Assembly: GCF_900240995.1 (NCBI RefSeq)
Contig: NZ_LT965954.1
Coordinates: forward strand, 1,153,135-1,217,134
DNA: 64,000 nt
Direction of reading: 5' to 3'
DNA from: Bacillus sp. Marseille-P3661
Lineage (GTDB): Bacteria; Bacillota; Bacilli; Bacillales; Bacillaceae_J
A program made the position numbers and the translations under genes. The notes beneath the pieces were generated by a model. It did not search any database. It saw only the letters and a program-made list of their open reading frames with translations, and was not told the origin of the DNA. This document shows, piece after piece, positions 45,430 through 59,469 of this stretch. Numbering within the stretch: position 1 is the first letter of the stretch; every line of letters begins with the position of its first letter.

Positions 45430-46890
45430 TTACAGCTGCGGTCTTTGACGTGTGTAATCTGTTGCTTGCTCATACGCATGCGCCACACGATAAACCGTAC
45501 TTTCATCAAAATGTTTGCCAATAATTTGTAAACCTATCGGTAAGCCGTTTCCTGAGAATCCACATGGAACTGAAATTCCAGGCACACCCGCTAAATTCAC
45601 AGGGATAGTTAATACATCCTCAACATACATCGTTAGAGGATCCATAATTTTTTCACCTATTTTAAATGCTGGTGTTGGTGCAGTTGGACCTATAATAACA
45701 TCGTACTTTTCAAATACATTCTCAAAGTCCTGCTTAATTAAAGTACGGACTCTTTGAGCTTTTTTATAATAAGCATCATAATAACCTGCACTTAAAGCAA
45801 ATGTTCCAAGCATGATGCGGCGTTTTACCTCTTCACCGAAACCTTCACTTCTAGACATTTTAAATACATCTAAAATATTTTTTACATTTTCTGAACGGTG
45901 GCCATATCTGACACCATCGAAACGTGAAAGGTTAGCAGATGCCTCTGATGAAGCCAGTAGATAGTAAGTAGCAACGGCATACTTAGAATGTGGTAATGAT
46001 ACCTCTTCCCATGTTGCACCTTGGCTTTCTAAAACTTTTAGCGCGTTCATAACAGCATTGCGAACTTCCTCATTTACACCTTCACTTATGTATTCCTTTG
46101 GAACCGCAATTTTTAAACCTTTCACATCACCTGTTAACGCAGAAAGATAATCTGGTATCTCTACATTCGCAGACGTAGAATCCATTTTATCATGTCCTGC
46201 AATAGCTTGAAGGATAAATGCATTATCTTCTACACTTCTTGTGATTGGTCCGATAATATCAAGCGATGATGCATAAGCGATTAACCCGAAACGTGATACT
46301 AAGCCATATGTAGGCTTTAATCCAACTACACCACAAAAAGAAGCCGGTTGGCGAATCGAGCCGCCTGTATCAGAACCTAATGAAAATGGAACTTCACCTG
46401 CAGCTACTGCCGCTGCTGAGCCACCACTTGAACCACCTGGTACATAGTCTAAATTCCAAGGATTTTTTGTTGGGAAAAAGCCCGAGTTTTCGTTAGAGGA
46501 ACCCATTGCAAATTCATCCATATTACATTTACCAATGATAACTGCTTCAGCTTCATTTAACTTTTCAGTTACAGTTGCATCGTAAACCGGATCAAAATTC
46601 TCCAGAATTTTACTTCCACTCGTTGTACGTAAACCTTTTGTCACAATGTTATCTTTCACACCAATTGGCATTCCGAACAATAGCCCAAATTGATCTTTAC
46701 TAGAAAGATTTTGATCTAATTGACTAGCTACTTCTCTAGCTTTTTCTTCATTCAATGTAATAAAGGCTTTGACTTTATCTTCAACTTGATTAATTCTGTT
46801 ATATGATTCATTTACTAAATCAGTAACACTGATTTCTTTTTTATGGAGCATTAAATGCAGATCTGATAGTTTGTTTTCAAATAAAGACAT
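45430..46890 (-). CDS. gatA: Aspartyl/glutamyl-tRNA amidotransferase subunit A
   Basis: 486 residues, amidase signature family. The Ser-cisSer-Lys triad is visible: lysine in [10 protein letters not shown] near 78, and the serines in [17 protein letters not shown] and [11 protein letters not shown] near 153 and 177. GatA releases ammonia from glutamine for GatB. It follows gatC by 17 bases and precedes gatB, the standard CAB order. Start ATG with GGAGAGG-like site. Confidence 0.97.
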   Translation of the reverse strand: MSLFENKLSDLHLMLHKKEISVTDLVNESYNRINQVEDKVKAFITLNEEKAREVASQLDQNLSSKDQFGLLFGMPIGVKDNIVTKGLRTTSGSKILENFDPVYDATVTEKLNEAEAVIIGKCNMDEFAMGSSNENSGFFPTKNPWNLDYVPGGSSGGSAAAVAAGEVPFSLGSDTGGSIRQPASFCGVVGLKPTYGLVSRFGLIAYASSLDIIGPITRSVEDNAFILQAIAGHDKMDSTSANVEIPDYLSALTGDVKGLKIAVPKEYISEGVNEEVRNAVMNALKVLESQGATWEEVSLPHSKYAVATYYLLASSEASANLSRFDGVRYGHRSENVKNILDVFKMSRSEGFGEEVKRRIMLGTFALSAGYYDAYYKKAQRVRTLIKQDFENVFEKYDVIIGPTAPTPAFKIGEKIMDPLTMYVEDVLTIPVNLAGVPGISVPCGFSGNGLPIGLQIIGKHFDESTVYRVAHAYEQATDYTRQRPQL

Positions 46891-46907
46891 AGTATACCCT
46901 CCTCTCC

Positions 46908-47198
46908 TTACTCAATAATCGATGGAACTCTAAATTGACCATCTTTTTTATCCGGTGCATTTTTAAGTGCTTCATCCTGTGATAACCATTGACGTGATTC
47001 GTCTTTGCGAAGAACATTTTTTATGTCAAGAACATGCGTAGTCGGTTCAACATTATCTGTATCTAATTCATTTAAAAGTTCTGCATACCCAATAATAGCA
47101 TCTAAATGCTTTGTAAAGTTTTGCGCTTCTTCTTCTGTAACTGCTAGACGCGCTAAATGTGCAACGTGCTTCACTTGCTCCTCTGAAATACGTGACAT
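46908..47198 (-). CDS. gatC: Aspartyl/glutamyl-tRNA amidotransferase subunit C
   Basis: 96 residues. The start [18 protein letters not shown], the helix [17 protein letters not shown] and the motif [12 protein letters not shown] are typical. It wraps around GatA and GatB to stabilise the complex. First gene of the operon, ATG preceded by GGAGGTGA. Confidence 0.96.
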   Translation of the reverse strand: MSRISEEQVKHVAHLARLAVTEEEAQNFTKHLDAIIGYAELLNELDTDNVEPTTHVLDIKNVLRKDESRQWLSQDEALKNAPDKKDGQFRVPSIIE

Positions 47199-47633
47199 TC
47201 CCGTTCACCTCCACCATATTTTTAAATAGAATGCTTGTCCGTTTCTCGAGCTAAAAGCTCAACTATGTATGATGATATTTCGGTAATCTCTTACTTTTTT
47301 TTACTATCATCCACAATAAATAGTAATAATAGGACATGTTCAGTTATTAACAATACCATGATAATACCAAAGTTTAATACTATTATTCAAGATGTGTAAA
47401 TCGATAAGTTAGAGTAGTATACATCTTAAAAAAAGATTATAATCAGTGCTTGAATTAAAATACCCTTATTAGGCCTTACCAGCTGCAAACAAAATCACAA
47501 TTAGGCACCTTCACTATCATAGCATAAGTATTTAAAATAGCCCTTAATTTATGCAAATATCCCCTTCTAAATAATAGGAAGGGGGATTTGTTTATATTTA
47601 CCACTATTAAGTTGTTAATATATAATTAAGGAA
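47199..47633. promoter_or_regulatory. Intergenic region with probable gatCAB promoter and camS terminator
   Basis: On the minus strand TTGAAT (47390-47385), an 18-base spacer and TATTAT (47366-47361) form a likely sigma-A promoter for gatCAB with a leader of about 150 bases. CCCCTTC (47561-47567) pairs with GAAGGGG (47578-47584) near the camS end and may terminate it. No gene; opuE, present here in B. subtilis, is missing. Confidence 0.5.
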
Positions 47634-48773
47634 CTAACGATAAATATGAACGATTGGCTTTTGGTTTTCTCCCGCATTCCGAGTTATAAGTGCTTCAGGA
47701 CCATCTATCGATGATATATACACGTGTACAGCAATATAAGACGGGAAGTGATCCATGACGAGACCGGTTATATATTCGGTAAAGCCAATAATTTCCGCTT
47801 TACCATAGAACTGAATCGGTATATCAATCGTCATTTCGTGTAATTGGTCATCTAAATAGTACCCACTGCCAATGACACCAATATAATTCGGAAAATAAGT
47901 ATCTACATCATTAGTGAAATTCACCATTCTTGTATAGTCGTCATAATATAAATCTCTTGCCTCATCCGACGGAAAGAGTAGATATTGTTCATTAATCGGT
48001 TCCCATTTTGAGATTGTATTATCATTTCCACTTATATAGGCTTTTGCAAAGAAATTACCCGGAACAATCGACTCTCTTGGTTGTTCCCTGAACAAAGCGA
48101 TCGTAATTGGAATTTCCTCTAATCCCTTAATACTTCGAACTCGTTGAAGTACTTGAAGCGCAATCTCTTTTCCTTGTTTTTCTAACTCTGCAAATGGTAT
48201 CTCCTCTTCTCTAGGATAGCCATTTGTTGGTTCGTTAAAATAATAAACAGATTTCAGTGCTAATCCAATGACCACTCCACCTAATTCGACTTTGTTTTCA
48301 TCGTCTTTCTTCAAATAATTATGTTCCATAACATGCGATAAATATCTTGGAGTATTTCGATAATCCTCAACCGTTGCTGTTTGTGGATCTAGCGGCGGAT
48401 TTAGCCCTTCTTGGTTATTTTCATCAGCTCTACTTATCCATTTTTCAACCATTTCCGTTGTTAAATACTGACCTTCTTGAAAATAATAGGTGTTCGGCTC
48501 AAAATTATCTTGGGCAATCCGCATTAATCCCATATCCAACTCATCCATATCAAGACGGTTATAAACCGTACTGCTAACAAGTCCCCTGGCTTTACCTGGT
48601 TTAAAAGGCAAAATGGCCCGATAATATTCATCTGAGATTTTATATTTAGGAATAATCGCTCGCTCTGTTGTTTCTTCTGTTTCTTGAACGATTTCTTCAT
48701 CTTTCTCAAAATTGGGGGTACATGCCGATAATAGTAACAGCAAAATTAAAATCAAATTAAACCTTTTCTGCAA
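47634..48773 (-). CDS. camS: CamS-family lipoprotein (YerH)
   Basis: About 379 residues. I start it at a TTG at 48773, with AAGGGGG seven bases upstream, 14 bases past the ligA stop; a longer frame starts inside ligA with no site. The signal peptide ends in LLLLLSAC, a lipobox. The mature protein (YKISDEYYRAILPFKPGKARGLV in parts: EYYRAILPFKPG) is the CamS family, whose signal peptide in enterococci yields the sex pheromone cAM373. The molecular function of the mature lipoprotein is unknown. It follows ligA as in B. subtilis. Confidence 0.9.
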   Translation of the reverse strand: MQKRFNLILILLLLLSACTPNFEKDEEIVQETEETTERAIIPKYKISDEYYRAILPFKPGKARGLVSSTVYNRLDMDELDMGLMRIAQDNFEPNTYYFQEGQYLTTEMVEKWISRADENNQEGLNPPLDPQTATVEDYRNTPRYLSHVMEHNYLKKDDENKVELGGVVIGLALKSVYYFNEPTNGYPREEEIPFAELEKQGKEIALQVLQRVRSIKGLEEIPITIALFREQPRESIVPGNFFAKAYISGNDNTISKWEPINEQYLLFPSDEARDLYYDDYTRMVNFTNDVDTYFPNYIGVIGSGYYLDDQLHEMTIDIPIQFYGKAEIIGFTEYITGLVMDHFPSYIAVHVYISSIDGPEALITRNAGENQKPIVHIYR

Positions 48774-48786
48774 TCCCCTTCCCCCT

Positions 48787-50793
<2,007 letters not shown>

Positions 50794-50806
50794 TCAACAA
50801 CCATCC

Positions 50807-53035
50807 TTAGACCTTTGTAATTGGAGCAAACTTTGCTAATAACCTCTTAATTCCAATAGGTTGAGGAAATGCTATATCGAGCTCTTTATCCTCTCCAGCA
50901 CCTTTTACGCTAACAACTGTACCGATACCCCATTTTTTATGTTCAGCTTTATCACCTACACCCCAACCAATCGACTCACCACCTGTTTTCGAAACAACTG
51001 GGCGAATAACAGATTGTTGGATAGCAGGTCTAGGTCTAGCAGCAAATGGCGATTGTTGTAAGGTCCGTTGGTCCATCATTTGATCTTTCTCTTGAAGGTC
51101 ATCAATAAGCTCATTTGGAATTTCACCGATAAATCGGGAAACCGGATTTGAATTTGTTCGACCAAATAATGTGCGCATCCGCGCATTTGTTAGGAAAAGC
51201 TCTTGCTCAGCTCTAGTAATCCCTACATATGCAAGGCGTCGTTCTTCTTCCATCTCGTCATCATCCATCAACGAACGACTGTGTGGAAAGACCCCTTCCT
51301 CTAACCCCATTAAGAATACTGTTGGAAACTCTAACCCTTTTGCAGAATGCAAAGTCATTAAAACAACTGTTTCGTGAGGGTCAACCTCTTTATCAGCAGT
51401 ATCAATATCTGAAACTAGCGCTAGGTCTGTTAAAAATGCGATTAAGCTTTTATCCTCACTTGTTTTTTCAAAGTTTTGTGTAACTGATAAAAGCTCATTG
51501 ATGTTTTCTAACCTGCTTTGTGCTTCCAATGTTTTCTCAGCTTTTAACATTTCTCGATATCCTGTTTTTTCTAAAACCTCTTCCACAAGCTCTGTAACTG
51601 ATAAGAACTCCTGCATTTGATTCCAATGCTTTAACTGATCTCTAAATTCAGCCAACACATTTGTAAATCTAGCTGATAAACCAATGAAATCTACTTCTTT
51701 TAAGCCTTCAAAAATTGAAACGTCTTTATCAATTGCATAATTTGCAACTTTATCTAAGGTCGACGCTCCAATTCCTCTTTTCGGGACATTCACGATGCGC
51801 GCCAAGCTAATATCATCATCTAAATTAGCAATCAATCGTAAATAAGCTAGTATATCCTTAATTTCCTTACGGTCATAGAACTTCATACCGCCAACAATAT
51901 TATACTGAATATTAGATTTAAGTAGTACTTCCTCCATAATCCGCGACTGTGCATTGGTACGATAAAGAATCGCAATTTCACTATAGCGACGCTTGCCGCT
52001 TTCTACTAACTCTTTAATCTTACCTGCAACAAAATGGGCTTCATCTCGTTCCGTATCACCGCGGTAATACGTAAGCTTTTGGCCTTCGGTATTTTCTGTC
52101 CATAGTTTTTTGGGTCTACGATTTGAATTATTCTCAATGACGACATTTGCCGCTTCAAGAATACGTTTAGTTGATCGATAATTTTGTTCCAGTAGAATAA
52201 CCGTTGCATTCGGATAATCTTTTTCAAATGAAAGAATGTTAGCAATATCTGCTCCACGCCAGCGGTAAATCGATTGATCTGAATCCCCAACTACACAAAG
52301 GTTTTTGAATCTAGCAGCCATAAATTTTACAAGCATATACTGCGCACGATTCGTATCCTGATATTCATCGACATGAATATACTGGAATTTTCTTTGATAA
52401 AATTCAAGAACTTCCGGAACCCGTTGAAATAGTTGAATTGTCATCATAATAAGATCATCAAAATCGAGGGATTGGTTTTTCTTTAAACGCTCTTGATAAA
52501 TTTTGTACACTTCGCTAACTGTTCTTGAATAATAGTCCCCGGCTGTTTTCTCAAATTCCTCTGCCGAGATCAACTCGTTTTTCGCACTACTAATAGAACC
52601 TAACAGCGATCTTGGATCGAATTTTTTAGGATCAATATTTTTTTCTTTTAATATTTTTTTAATGACTGACAGCTGATCCGTCGTATCCAAAATAGAGAAA
52701 TTCCGATTAACCCCTATTCGATCAATATCGCGACGTAATATCCTTACACACATGGAATGGAAGGTTGAAATCCAAATTTCTTCCGCCTTTGGCCCGACGA
52801 TATTGGCAACACGATCCTTCATTTCTCTTGCGGCTTTATTAGTAAATGTAATCGCTAATATATTCCATGGTTGCACTTCTTTCTCAGCCATCAAATAAGC
52901 TATTCGATGAGTTAATACTCTCGTTTTCCCACTTCCAGCTCCTGCCATAATTAATAGCGGACCTTCCGTACATTTAACAGCCGATTGCTGCTCAGGATTC
53001 AATCCACTTAGGAGCATTTCACTTTTCGTTTGCAA
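50807..53035 (-). CDS. pcrA: ATP-dependent DNA helicase PcrA (UvrD/Rep family)
   Basis: About 742 residues. Motif I is [13 protein letters not shown], motif [10 protein letters not shown], motif [17 protein letters not shown], motif IV EQNYRS, motif [12 protein letters not shown] and motif [11 protein letters not shown]. The C-terminus ([15 protein letters not shown]) is the PcrA polymerase-binding Tudor-like tail. I prefer a TTG start at 53035 with AAGGTGGT upstream. It gives the N-terminus (M)[16 protein letters not shown], whose length matches B. subtilis PcrA; an in-frame ATG at 53017 lacks a site. Helicase in repair, plasmid replication and conflict resolution. Confidence 0.96.
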   Translation of the reverse strand: MQTKSEMLLSGLNPEQQSAVKCTEGPLLIMAGAGSGKTRVLTHRIAYLMAEKEVQPWNILAITFTNKAAREMKDRVANIVGPKAEEIWISTFHSMCVRILRRDIDRIGVNRNFSILDTTDQLSVIKKILKEKNIDPKKFDPRSLLGSISSAKNELISAEEFEKTAGDYYSRTVSEVYKIYQERLKKNQSLDFDDLIMMTIQLFQRVPEVLEFYQRKFQYIHVDEYQDTNRAQYMLVKFMAARFKNLCVVGDSDQSIYRWRGADIANILSFEKDYPNATVILLEQNYRSTKRILEAANVVIENNSNRRPKKLWTENTEGQKLTYYRGDTERDEAHFVAGKIKELVESGKRRYSEIAILYRTNAQSRIMEEVLLKSNIQYNIVGGMKFYDRKEIKDILAYLRLIANLDDDISLARIVNVPKRGIGASTLDKVANYAIDKDVSIFEGLKEVDFIGLSARFTNVLAEFRDQLKHWNQMQEFLSVTELVEEVLEKTGYREMLKAEKTLEAQSRLENINELLSVTQNFEKTSEDKSLIAFLTDLALVSDIDTADKEVDPHETVVLMTLHSAKGLEFPTVFLMGLEEGVFPHSRSLMDDDEMEEERRLAYVGITRAEQELFLTNARMRTLFGRTNSNPVSRFIGEIPNELIDDLQEKDQMMDQRTLQQSPFAARPRPAIQQSVIRPVVSKTGGESIGWGVGDKAEHKKWGIGTVVSVKGAGEDKELDIAFPQPIGIKRLLAKFAPITKV

Positions 53036-53108
53036 ATTACCGCACCACCTTACGAACACTCGTTCTTTATATATTTAGTGTAACATGATCTGCTTTCCGA
53101 TATCAATT

Positions 53109-53795
53109 TTAACCTTTTACAGCTTGGACAGTTTTCAATGCCATTGCTATATTATCATATATACAATTGCCAACCACAACAGTATCTGCGAATTGCGCCA
53201 TTTCAGCTGCCTGTGTTTCACTAGTTATGCCGCCGCCATAAAATAACTGCGTTTGCTTTAAGGAAGACTTGACTTTTTGGACGACGTTAGGGTCTCCATA
53301 TATGCCACTATACTCTAAATAAAAAATGGGCAAATTAAACATGCGTTCTGCTAGACTTGCGTATGCAACAACATCATCAAGTGCTAACTCCGTGTTTGCT
53401 TCCGTTTTAATTGCAGCCTTCGAATCTTTATTTAGAATACAGTACCCTTCGACAATAATTTCATCCCAATTCATAATTTCACCATACTCTTTTATTGCTT
53501 GATGGTGAAATTCAACGATCCACTTAGGGTTATTACTATTTAGCACAGAGGGGATAAAATAAAAATCGAAACCGGGACTAATAGATTCGATAGACGATAC
53601 CTCTAATACACATGGTACTGTATAGCGTCTTACTCTTGATAACATATGAATGGTATTATCAATGGTGACGCCATCACTACCGCCAATCATCACAGCATCT
53701 GTTCCAGATTCACATATTAATTCAAGATTTTCATCTGAAATGTCTTTATTTGGATCCAACTTAAAAATATGTTTCCATTCCTTTATGTCGTACAT
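53109..53795 (-). CDS. pcrB: Heptaprenylglyceryl phosphate synthase
   Basis: 228 residues, TIM barrel of the geranylgeranylglyceryl phosphate synthase family. [14 protein letters not shown] at the start, [21 protein letters not shown], and LFYGGGITS followed by [11 protein letters not shown] for phosphate binding. It joins heptaprenyl diphosphate to sn-glycerol-1-phosphate, an archaeal-type ether lipid step known in Bacillales. Between yerC and pcrA as in B. subtilis; the ATG has AGGAGGA upstream. Confidence 0.95.
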   Translation of the reverse strand: MYDIKEWKHIFKLDPNKDISDENLELICESGTDAVMIGGSDGVTIDNTIHMLSRVRRYTVPCVLEVSSIESISPGFDFYFIPSVLNSNNPKWIVEFHHQAIKEYGEIMNWDEIIVEGYCILNKDSKAAIKTEANTELALDDVVAYASLAERMFNLPIFYLEYSGIYGDPNVVQKVKSSLKQTQLFYGGGITSETQAAEMAQFADTVVVGNCIYDNIAMALKTVQAVKG

Positions 53796-53852
53796 AACAT
53801 TCCTCCTGGGTACTATCTACATATCGTATTATAACAAATTTAAACAAACAAA

Positions 53853-53883
53853 AAAGCCGATTCACTTTTAAGAACTCGGCTTT
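53853..53883 (-). terminator. Terminator of yerC
   Basis: AAAGCCGA (53853-53860) and TCGGCTTT (53876-53883) form an eight-base stem followed by TTTTGTTTG on the minus strand. It separates yerC from pcrB. Confidence 0.75.
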
Positions 53884-53897
53884 GAAAATCGACTAGC

Positions 53898-54212
53898 TTA
53901 TTCAGCTTCCTTTGGGAGTTTGTTACCTGCAATACGATCAAGCGCCATCGTATATGCATCATTTCCATAGTTAAGACATCTTTTAACACGTGATATAGTT
54001 GCTGTACTAGCACCTGTTTCCGTTTCAATTTTATGATAGGTAAAACCTTCTCGGAGCATACGAGCAACTTCTAAACGTTGCGATAATGATTGAATCTCAT
54101 TCACAGTGCACAAATCATCAAAAAAACGATAGCACTCTTCCATATCTTTCAATGAAAGAATGGCTTCAAAAAGCTGATCAAGGGATTGCCCTCGTAACTT
54201 ATCAATTTGCAT
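53898..54212 (-). CDS. yerC: YerC/YecD-type TrpR-like regulator
   Basis: 104 residues from an ATG at 54212 with AAGG six bases upstream. The sequence MQIDKLRGQSLDQLFEAIL, DDLCTVNEIQSLSQRLEVA and ASTATISRVKRCLNYG is close to B. subtilis YerC. The TrpR-like fold gives a helix-turn-helix at about 60-85. It is a DNA-binding protein of unknown targets; Trp binding is not implied. The upstream yerB stop overlaps a nearby AAGGAG site. Confidence 0.93.
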   Translation of the reverse strand: MQIDKLRGQSLDQLFEAILSLKDMEECYRFFDDLCTVNEIQSLSQRLEVARMLREGFTYHKIETETGASTATISRVKRCLNYGNDAYTMALDRIAGNKLPKEAE

Positions 54213-54222
54213 AATAACCTTT

Positions 54223-55332
54223 TCACTCCTTGTCATTACTGCTGCCAAAAGAAACTGTATCAACTAATCCAGGTTTATTCGGGATTACATTAACCCAAGT
54301 CTGTCCTGGAACATAGCTTTGAATTTCTCCATTTTTAATAGGCACAATACGTCCATTTCTATTTTCCCATTCTACTTCCTGAACAAGTCCCCGCTGGATT
54401 AAGTACCCTTTGCCATTTCCAGTTAGTTTAATATCCCGACGCCCTGCATTATCGATCACTTTATGTGGGGCTTCAACAATAAAGATGTTGCTTATTCTCA
54501 ACGGTGTTTCAGTCTCACGGTCTATTGTTTTTTCACCATTTGAATACCGTACATATGCCATTAATTCGCCGTCATATTTATAGTTAACCGTATATGAACT
54601 AGCATAATTAATTACTACCTCTTCAGCAGTTTCACCACTTACAAGCGTTAAGTCATTACCAGTTGAGAACGAGAAAGGCTCGACATCTTGTGATAAAGCA
54701 AAATTTCGCACTTCTGCAGCCTTTAGCAGATTCTCTTCTTTAATATAAACATTGTGTGGTGCACTTCTGAAATTTGCACGATAAAAAAATTGATCATCTG
54801 CATAGCCTTTTCGAACAATACCGCCAATATAGTCGGTCACAGCTCGATGTTGAAGTAAATCAAACGCCTCAGGACTTCCGCCATATGCTACATAAATCGC
54901 TCCCAAATCCTTGCTAAGATGTATATAATAATCTCTTGCACTTCTAATAGGACCAACAACCTCTGGCAGCTCGCTTTGGTAGACAGCTAAAAACCTTGTA
55001 ATATAGCCCTCTGCTAATATCTCATATACGATATCAGCTTTATGCAATCCAGATTGGGGCCGTGCCTTAGGGTGATTGTTAATCATTATTGCAAAGATCC
55101 GTTGATCAATAGGTTCATTCGTTCCTAATCCTGTTAATGGAAATATATTTTCATAAACAGGTGCCGCAGCTTCTTTAGTTTCTTCAGACGGTTCCTCATT
55201 AATATCTGAATCAACATATTCAATCTCAGGTTCTTCACTTGGTTCGGCAATCGTCTCTTTATTACTACAGCCAAATATAATGATAGATACAATCATTAGT
55301 AATGTTGCTATTTTGTAAGTTGGACGTTTCAT
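54223..55332 (-). CDS. yerB: YerB-family lipoprotein (DUF3048)
   Basis: 369 residues. The signal peptide ends IIIFGC, a lipobox. An acidic low-complexity linker (EPSEEPEIEYVDSDINEEP) follows. Then come two DUF3048 domains: PLTGLGTNEPIDQRIFAIMINN with ARPQSGLHKADIVYE, and a C-terminal half ending in PGQTWVNVIPNKPGLVDTVSF. The function is unknown in any species I recall. It sits between yerA and yerC in the B. subtilis order. Confidence 0.92.
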   Translation of the reverse strand: MKRPTYKIATLLMIVSIIIFGCSNKETIAEPSEEPEIEYVDSDINEEPSEETKEAAAPVYENIFPLTGLGTNEPIDQRIFAIMINNHPKARPQSGLHKADIVYEILAEGYITRFLAVYQSELPEVVGPIRSARDYYIHLSKDLGAIYVAYGGSPEAFDLLQHRAVTDYIGGIVRKGYADDQFFYRANFRSAPHNVYIKEENLLKAAEVRNFALSQDVEPFSFSTGNDLTLVSGETAEEVVINYASSYTVNYKYDGELMAYVRYSNGEKTIDRETETPLRISNIFIVEAPHKVIDNAGRRDIKLTGNGKGYLIQRGLVQEVEWENRNGRIVPIKNGEIQSYVPGQTWVNVIPNKPGLVDTVSFGSSNDKE

Positions 55333-55372
55333 CTAAGCCACGATCCTTTTATTATTTATATACTTTAATAGT

Positions 55373-57115
55373 TTAACGCATAATCGAGGGAAAGAGTACC
55401 ACTTTTTTCATAACATCAAAAATTCCCTGCGGTGTAATTCGCACATATGGTAAATGTGTAGAAGATAAGAACAACAAGGTATAAACTGGATCAACGAAAT
55501 GGTAGCCTCGTTCTTGAAGTAATTTCAATAACTCCAGTTCATCCTTAATTAAATCTTCCATCCCTTTATCTGCCATTACACCAGCTAGTGGAAGTTCAAT
55601 TTCTTTAATTACTGTATCATTTTCAACTAATACAATTCCACCGCCGATTTCCTTCATCCTACTAAACGCAGTTAACATATCTCGTTTACTTTTACCTATT
55701 AAAATAAAATCGCCTGTATTTGAATAAGAAGTTGCAAATCCATGCAGTTTATTTGCAAACCCTTTTATTATCGTATTTATTCGCCAACGTCCATTTCGGT
55801 CAACAAGCATTAGAAAACTTTCATCATGGTCAAATGATAGTTCATCGACTGAAACATCTATTCCTAATGAGTATGGTTTTGTAATAACGGAGTTAACCAT
55901 CTCCATTCCTAACGGCATCGAAAATTGCATATCATCCATTGTCAATTCCCAATTTAATTCCAATGGCTTAAATCCAAATTTGTCCCACGAGAATTCTGTA
56001 GGATAATTGATGTTTTTCCCATCTCTTCTAATCCATTTGCCCTTTGCCATAACGGAAACAGGTTTAGGATTGTTAATATCCTCTAAGAAGTTTAGATTGG
56101 CTATTCGGCCAGGCCCGATGACACCGTGCAAATGCTCTATATCATAATGTCTTGCTACATTGTATGAAGCCATATTGTATGCATCGATTGGTGGAACACC
56201 TTTCTCCAATGCAATTTTTATCAATGGACCAATCACACCATCTTTATAGAATGTAGGTGGTGATCCGTCAGTCGTATAAATAAGTCGGTCATAGTGATCC
56301 ACTCCAAGCTCTTTAAGCTCATCTAGTAATTTGGGTAAATCAGGTCTAATTGATGAATGCCTTAAAGCAGTAGTATACCCTTGAGTTAAGCGGACTAATA
56401 CGTCTTCACCCGTAATTGACTCATGATCAGCATCTGTACCCAGCAACTTCATTTTCGTTAATGTTTTCTCTGATGCACCAGGAAAATGGCCTTCAATCGG
56501 CTTTCTTAAACGTTTCGTTTCCTGCATCCAATGTATAAAAAAGTCATCTCCATCTAGAGCCTTTGGCCATGATGTTAATTCTCCGCCTTGCAGCACTAAA
56601 TCATGTTCCAACCAATCCTTTAAATTTTCTGGAGAAAAAATTTGATTTTCACCTTCGATTTCTGATTGCGCATCATATCTGCACCACCAATATAAAGATG
56701 CTGGTACGTCCTTTAGCTCATCCATCAAAGAAAACGCTTTCTCTTTTGAAAGATGTAAAGCAAAAACTAAATTATCATTAATGATTGTTGTCGTTCCCCT
56801 TTGTGATGCATATTGGGCAAACGTATGGGGATTATATAACTGAAACGGATGGGCATGTGGCTCAATATAACCTGGTACAACAAACAAGTTTTCACAATCC
56901 ACAATTTCCGTTTTAGATGTATTTTCAGGTAATGCATTTCCTACATAAATAATGCGATTATCATAAATCCAAATATTTGAAGTTATCCATTTCTTTAAAT
57001 ATTGATTTAAATAAGTTGCATTTTTAAGCAGTATGGAGGGTGCTTTCTTTCCATCTACCACTGCGATTTGCTCACGTAGCTGTTTGGTCCTCCATCTGTA
57101 TCGTTGATCTGGCAT
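55373..57115 (-). CDS. yerA: Adenine deaminase-family amidohydrolase (YerA)
   Basis: 580 residues, matching B. subtilis YerA in length. Amidohydrolase barrel with the metal motif EPHAHPFQL near 97, a second-shell histidine in EGHFPGAS near 210, and the aspartate in YTTDGSPPTF near 285. The C-terminal domain resembles AdeC (SYSNTGDFILIGKSKRDM). Adenine deaminases yield hypoxanthine, which would suit its position beside the purine operon, but YerA differs from AdeC and its substrate is not settled. The ATG follows GGAGGA. Confidence 0.9.
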   Translation of the reverse strand: MPDQRYRWRTKQLREQIAVVDGKKAPSILLKNATYLNQYLKKWITSNIWIYDNRIIYVGNALPENTSKTEIVDCENLFVVPGYIEPHAHPFQLYNPHTFAQYASQRGTTTIINDNLVFALHLSKEKAFSLMDELKDVPASLYWWCRYDAQSEIEGENQIFSPENLKDWLEHDLVLQGGELTSWPKALDGDDFFIHWMQETKRLRKPIEGHFPGASEKTLTKMKLLGTDADHESITGEDVLVRLTQGYTTALRHSSIRPDLPKLLDELKELGVDHYDRLIYTTDGSPPTFYKDGVIGPLIKIALEKGVPPIDAYNMASYNVARHYDIEHLHGVIGPGRIANLNFLEDINNPKPVSVMAKGKWIRRDGKNINYPTEFSWDKFGFKPLELNWELTMDDMQFSMPLGMEMVNSVITKPYSLGIDVSVDELSFDHDESFLMLVDRNGRWRINTIIKGFANKLHGFATSYSNTGDFILIGKSKRDMLTAFSRMKEIGGGIVLVENDTVIKEIELPLAGVMADKGMEDLIKDELELLKLLQERGYHFVDPVYTLLFLSSTHLPYVRITPQGIFDVMKKVVLFPSIMR

Positions 57116-57313
57116 GGTAATCCTCCGTTCTACCTTTTTACTATCGAAGTTAGTTTTTTGGATAGTATAGAAATGACATCGGAATTAAAATTTAATATTT
57201 CCGAGTTTTTTCCTAATTTACCCTATCGTAACACATGTCACAGTTTAACGCACTAAAGAGACATGTAAAAATTATTAAATTTTATTGACAATTGTTAAGG
57301 AGGCACATTATTA

Positions 57314-57616
57314 ATGATTAAACCAAACATCGGTATTGTTAATGCACTGGTTCGTATTACTTTCGGCCTTGCCATGCTTTCATGGTCCACCGCTAAGATG
57401 GTTAAACGCCCTTGGCGAGAATCTTACTTTTTTGTGGCAGTAATGGCTGCTATGAAAGTTGCTGAAGGGATCACTAAATTTTGCCCTTTAACTGCATTAT
57501 TTGAACAATATCAGCAGCAACAAAACCAAAACGGGCAGCAACAGCAAGGTCCAAATCAGCAACAACAGCAACATGATTCCACAGATAGTCAAAAAGAAGT
57601 GGTAAACCCAAGTTAG
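57314..57616 (+). CDS. DUF2892 (YgaP-like) membrane protein with glutamine-rich tail
   Basis: 100 residues. The first 65 (MIKPNIGIVNALVRITFGLAML, split: KPNIGIVNALVRI and FGLAML) form the DUF2892 pattern with two short membrane segments and the terminal KFCPLTALF. The last 35 residues are a Gln-rich low-complexity tail (QQQQNQNGQQQQGPNQQQQQ in part). The domain otherwise occurs fused to rhodaneses (YgaP). Function unknown. AAGGAGG precedes the ATG. It is transcribed away from yerA. Confidence 0.85.
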   Translation: MIKPNIGIVNALVRITFGLAMLSWSTAKMVKRPWRESYFFVAVMAAMKVAEGITKFCPLTALFEQYQQQQNQNGQQQQGPNQQQQQHDSTDSQKEVVNPS

Positions 57617-57621
57617 ATTGC

Positions 57622-57653
57622 AAAAAAATCCCCTGTAATAACAATTACAGGGG
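57622..57653 (-). terminator. Terminator of the purine operon
   Basis: CCCCTGTAA (57630-57638) and TTACAGGGG (57645-57653) form a perfect nine-base stem with a six-base loop. On the minus strand it is followed by ATTTTTTT. It lies about 135 bases beyond purD and also ends the converging plus-strand gene region. Confidence 0.85.
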
Positions 57654-57691
57654 CAGCAAAATAATATGACGAATTGTAAAGGAGTGATACT

Positions 57692-59042
<1,351 letters not shown>

Positions 59043-59469
59043 TTAAAAACTCTCCTTTATAATCGGATGTTATTTAGAATGGCGCAAGCTCCTTGGATAC
59101 TATGCGCTGTTGATATTTGTAATAATTTCATTTTCACCCTGCGTATATGGGATGTATGCGAACATCCAATGCGAATAACGCAAGCTCCTTTGTCATAGCG
59201 GAAATATAGTTCCTTATTCCCTATAAATAGGCAGTTTTTTTAGCTTATCGGACATACAATCCGCTATTTTAAGGAATTAGCCATGTTTCTGTGGTGTATT
59301 CGTAAAATAACGGCTTATATGTCCGGAAAAAAATCCAAAAGTGCCTTTTTTATAATAATAAAGGACCGTAACTCCGTATAAAACTCTCGCTATCATTTTA
59401 AGATCAATATTGTTCATTAATAATTAAAAAAAGCACGAAATGGATTAGCCACATACAGCAAATTTCATA
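59043..59469. repeat. Repeat-rich insertion between purH and purD
   Basis: The gap holds two short copies of the GCGCAAGCTCCTTGG core of the interspersed repeat (59086 and, less exact, 59168). It also holds a second type of block with GCTTATCGGACATACAATCC at 59239-59258 and GCTTATATGTCCGG at 59312-59325, partly complementary words around CGGACAT/ATGTCCG. No gene is visible. In related genomes purH and purD are normally close, so this is probably inserted DNA that the operon reads through. Confidence 0.55.
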
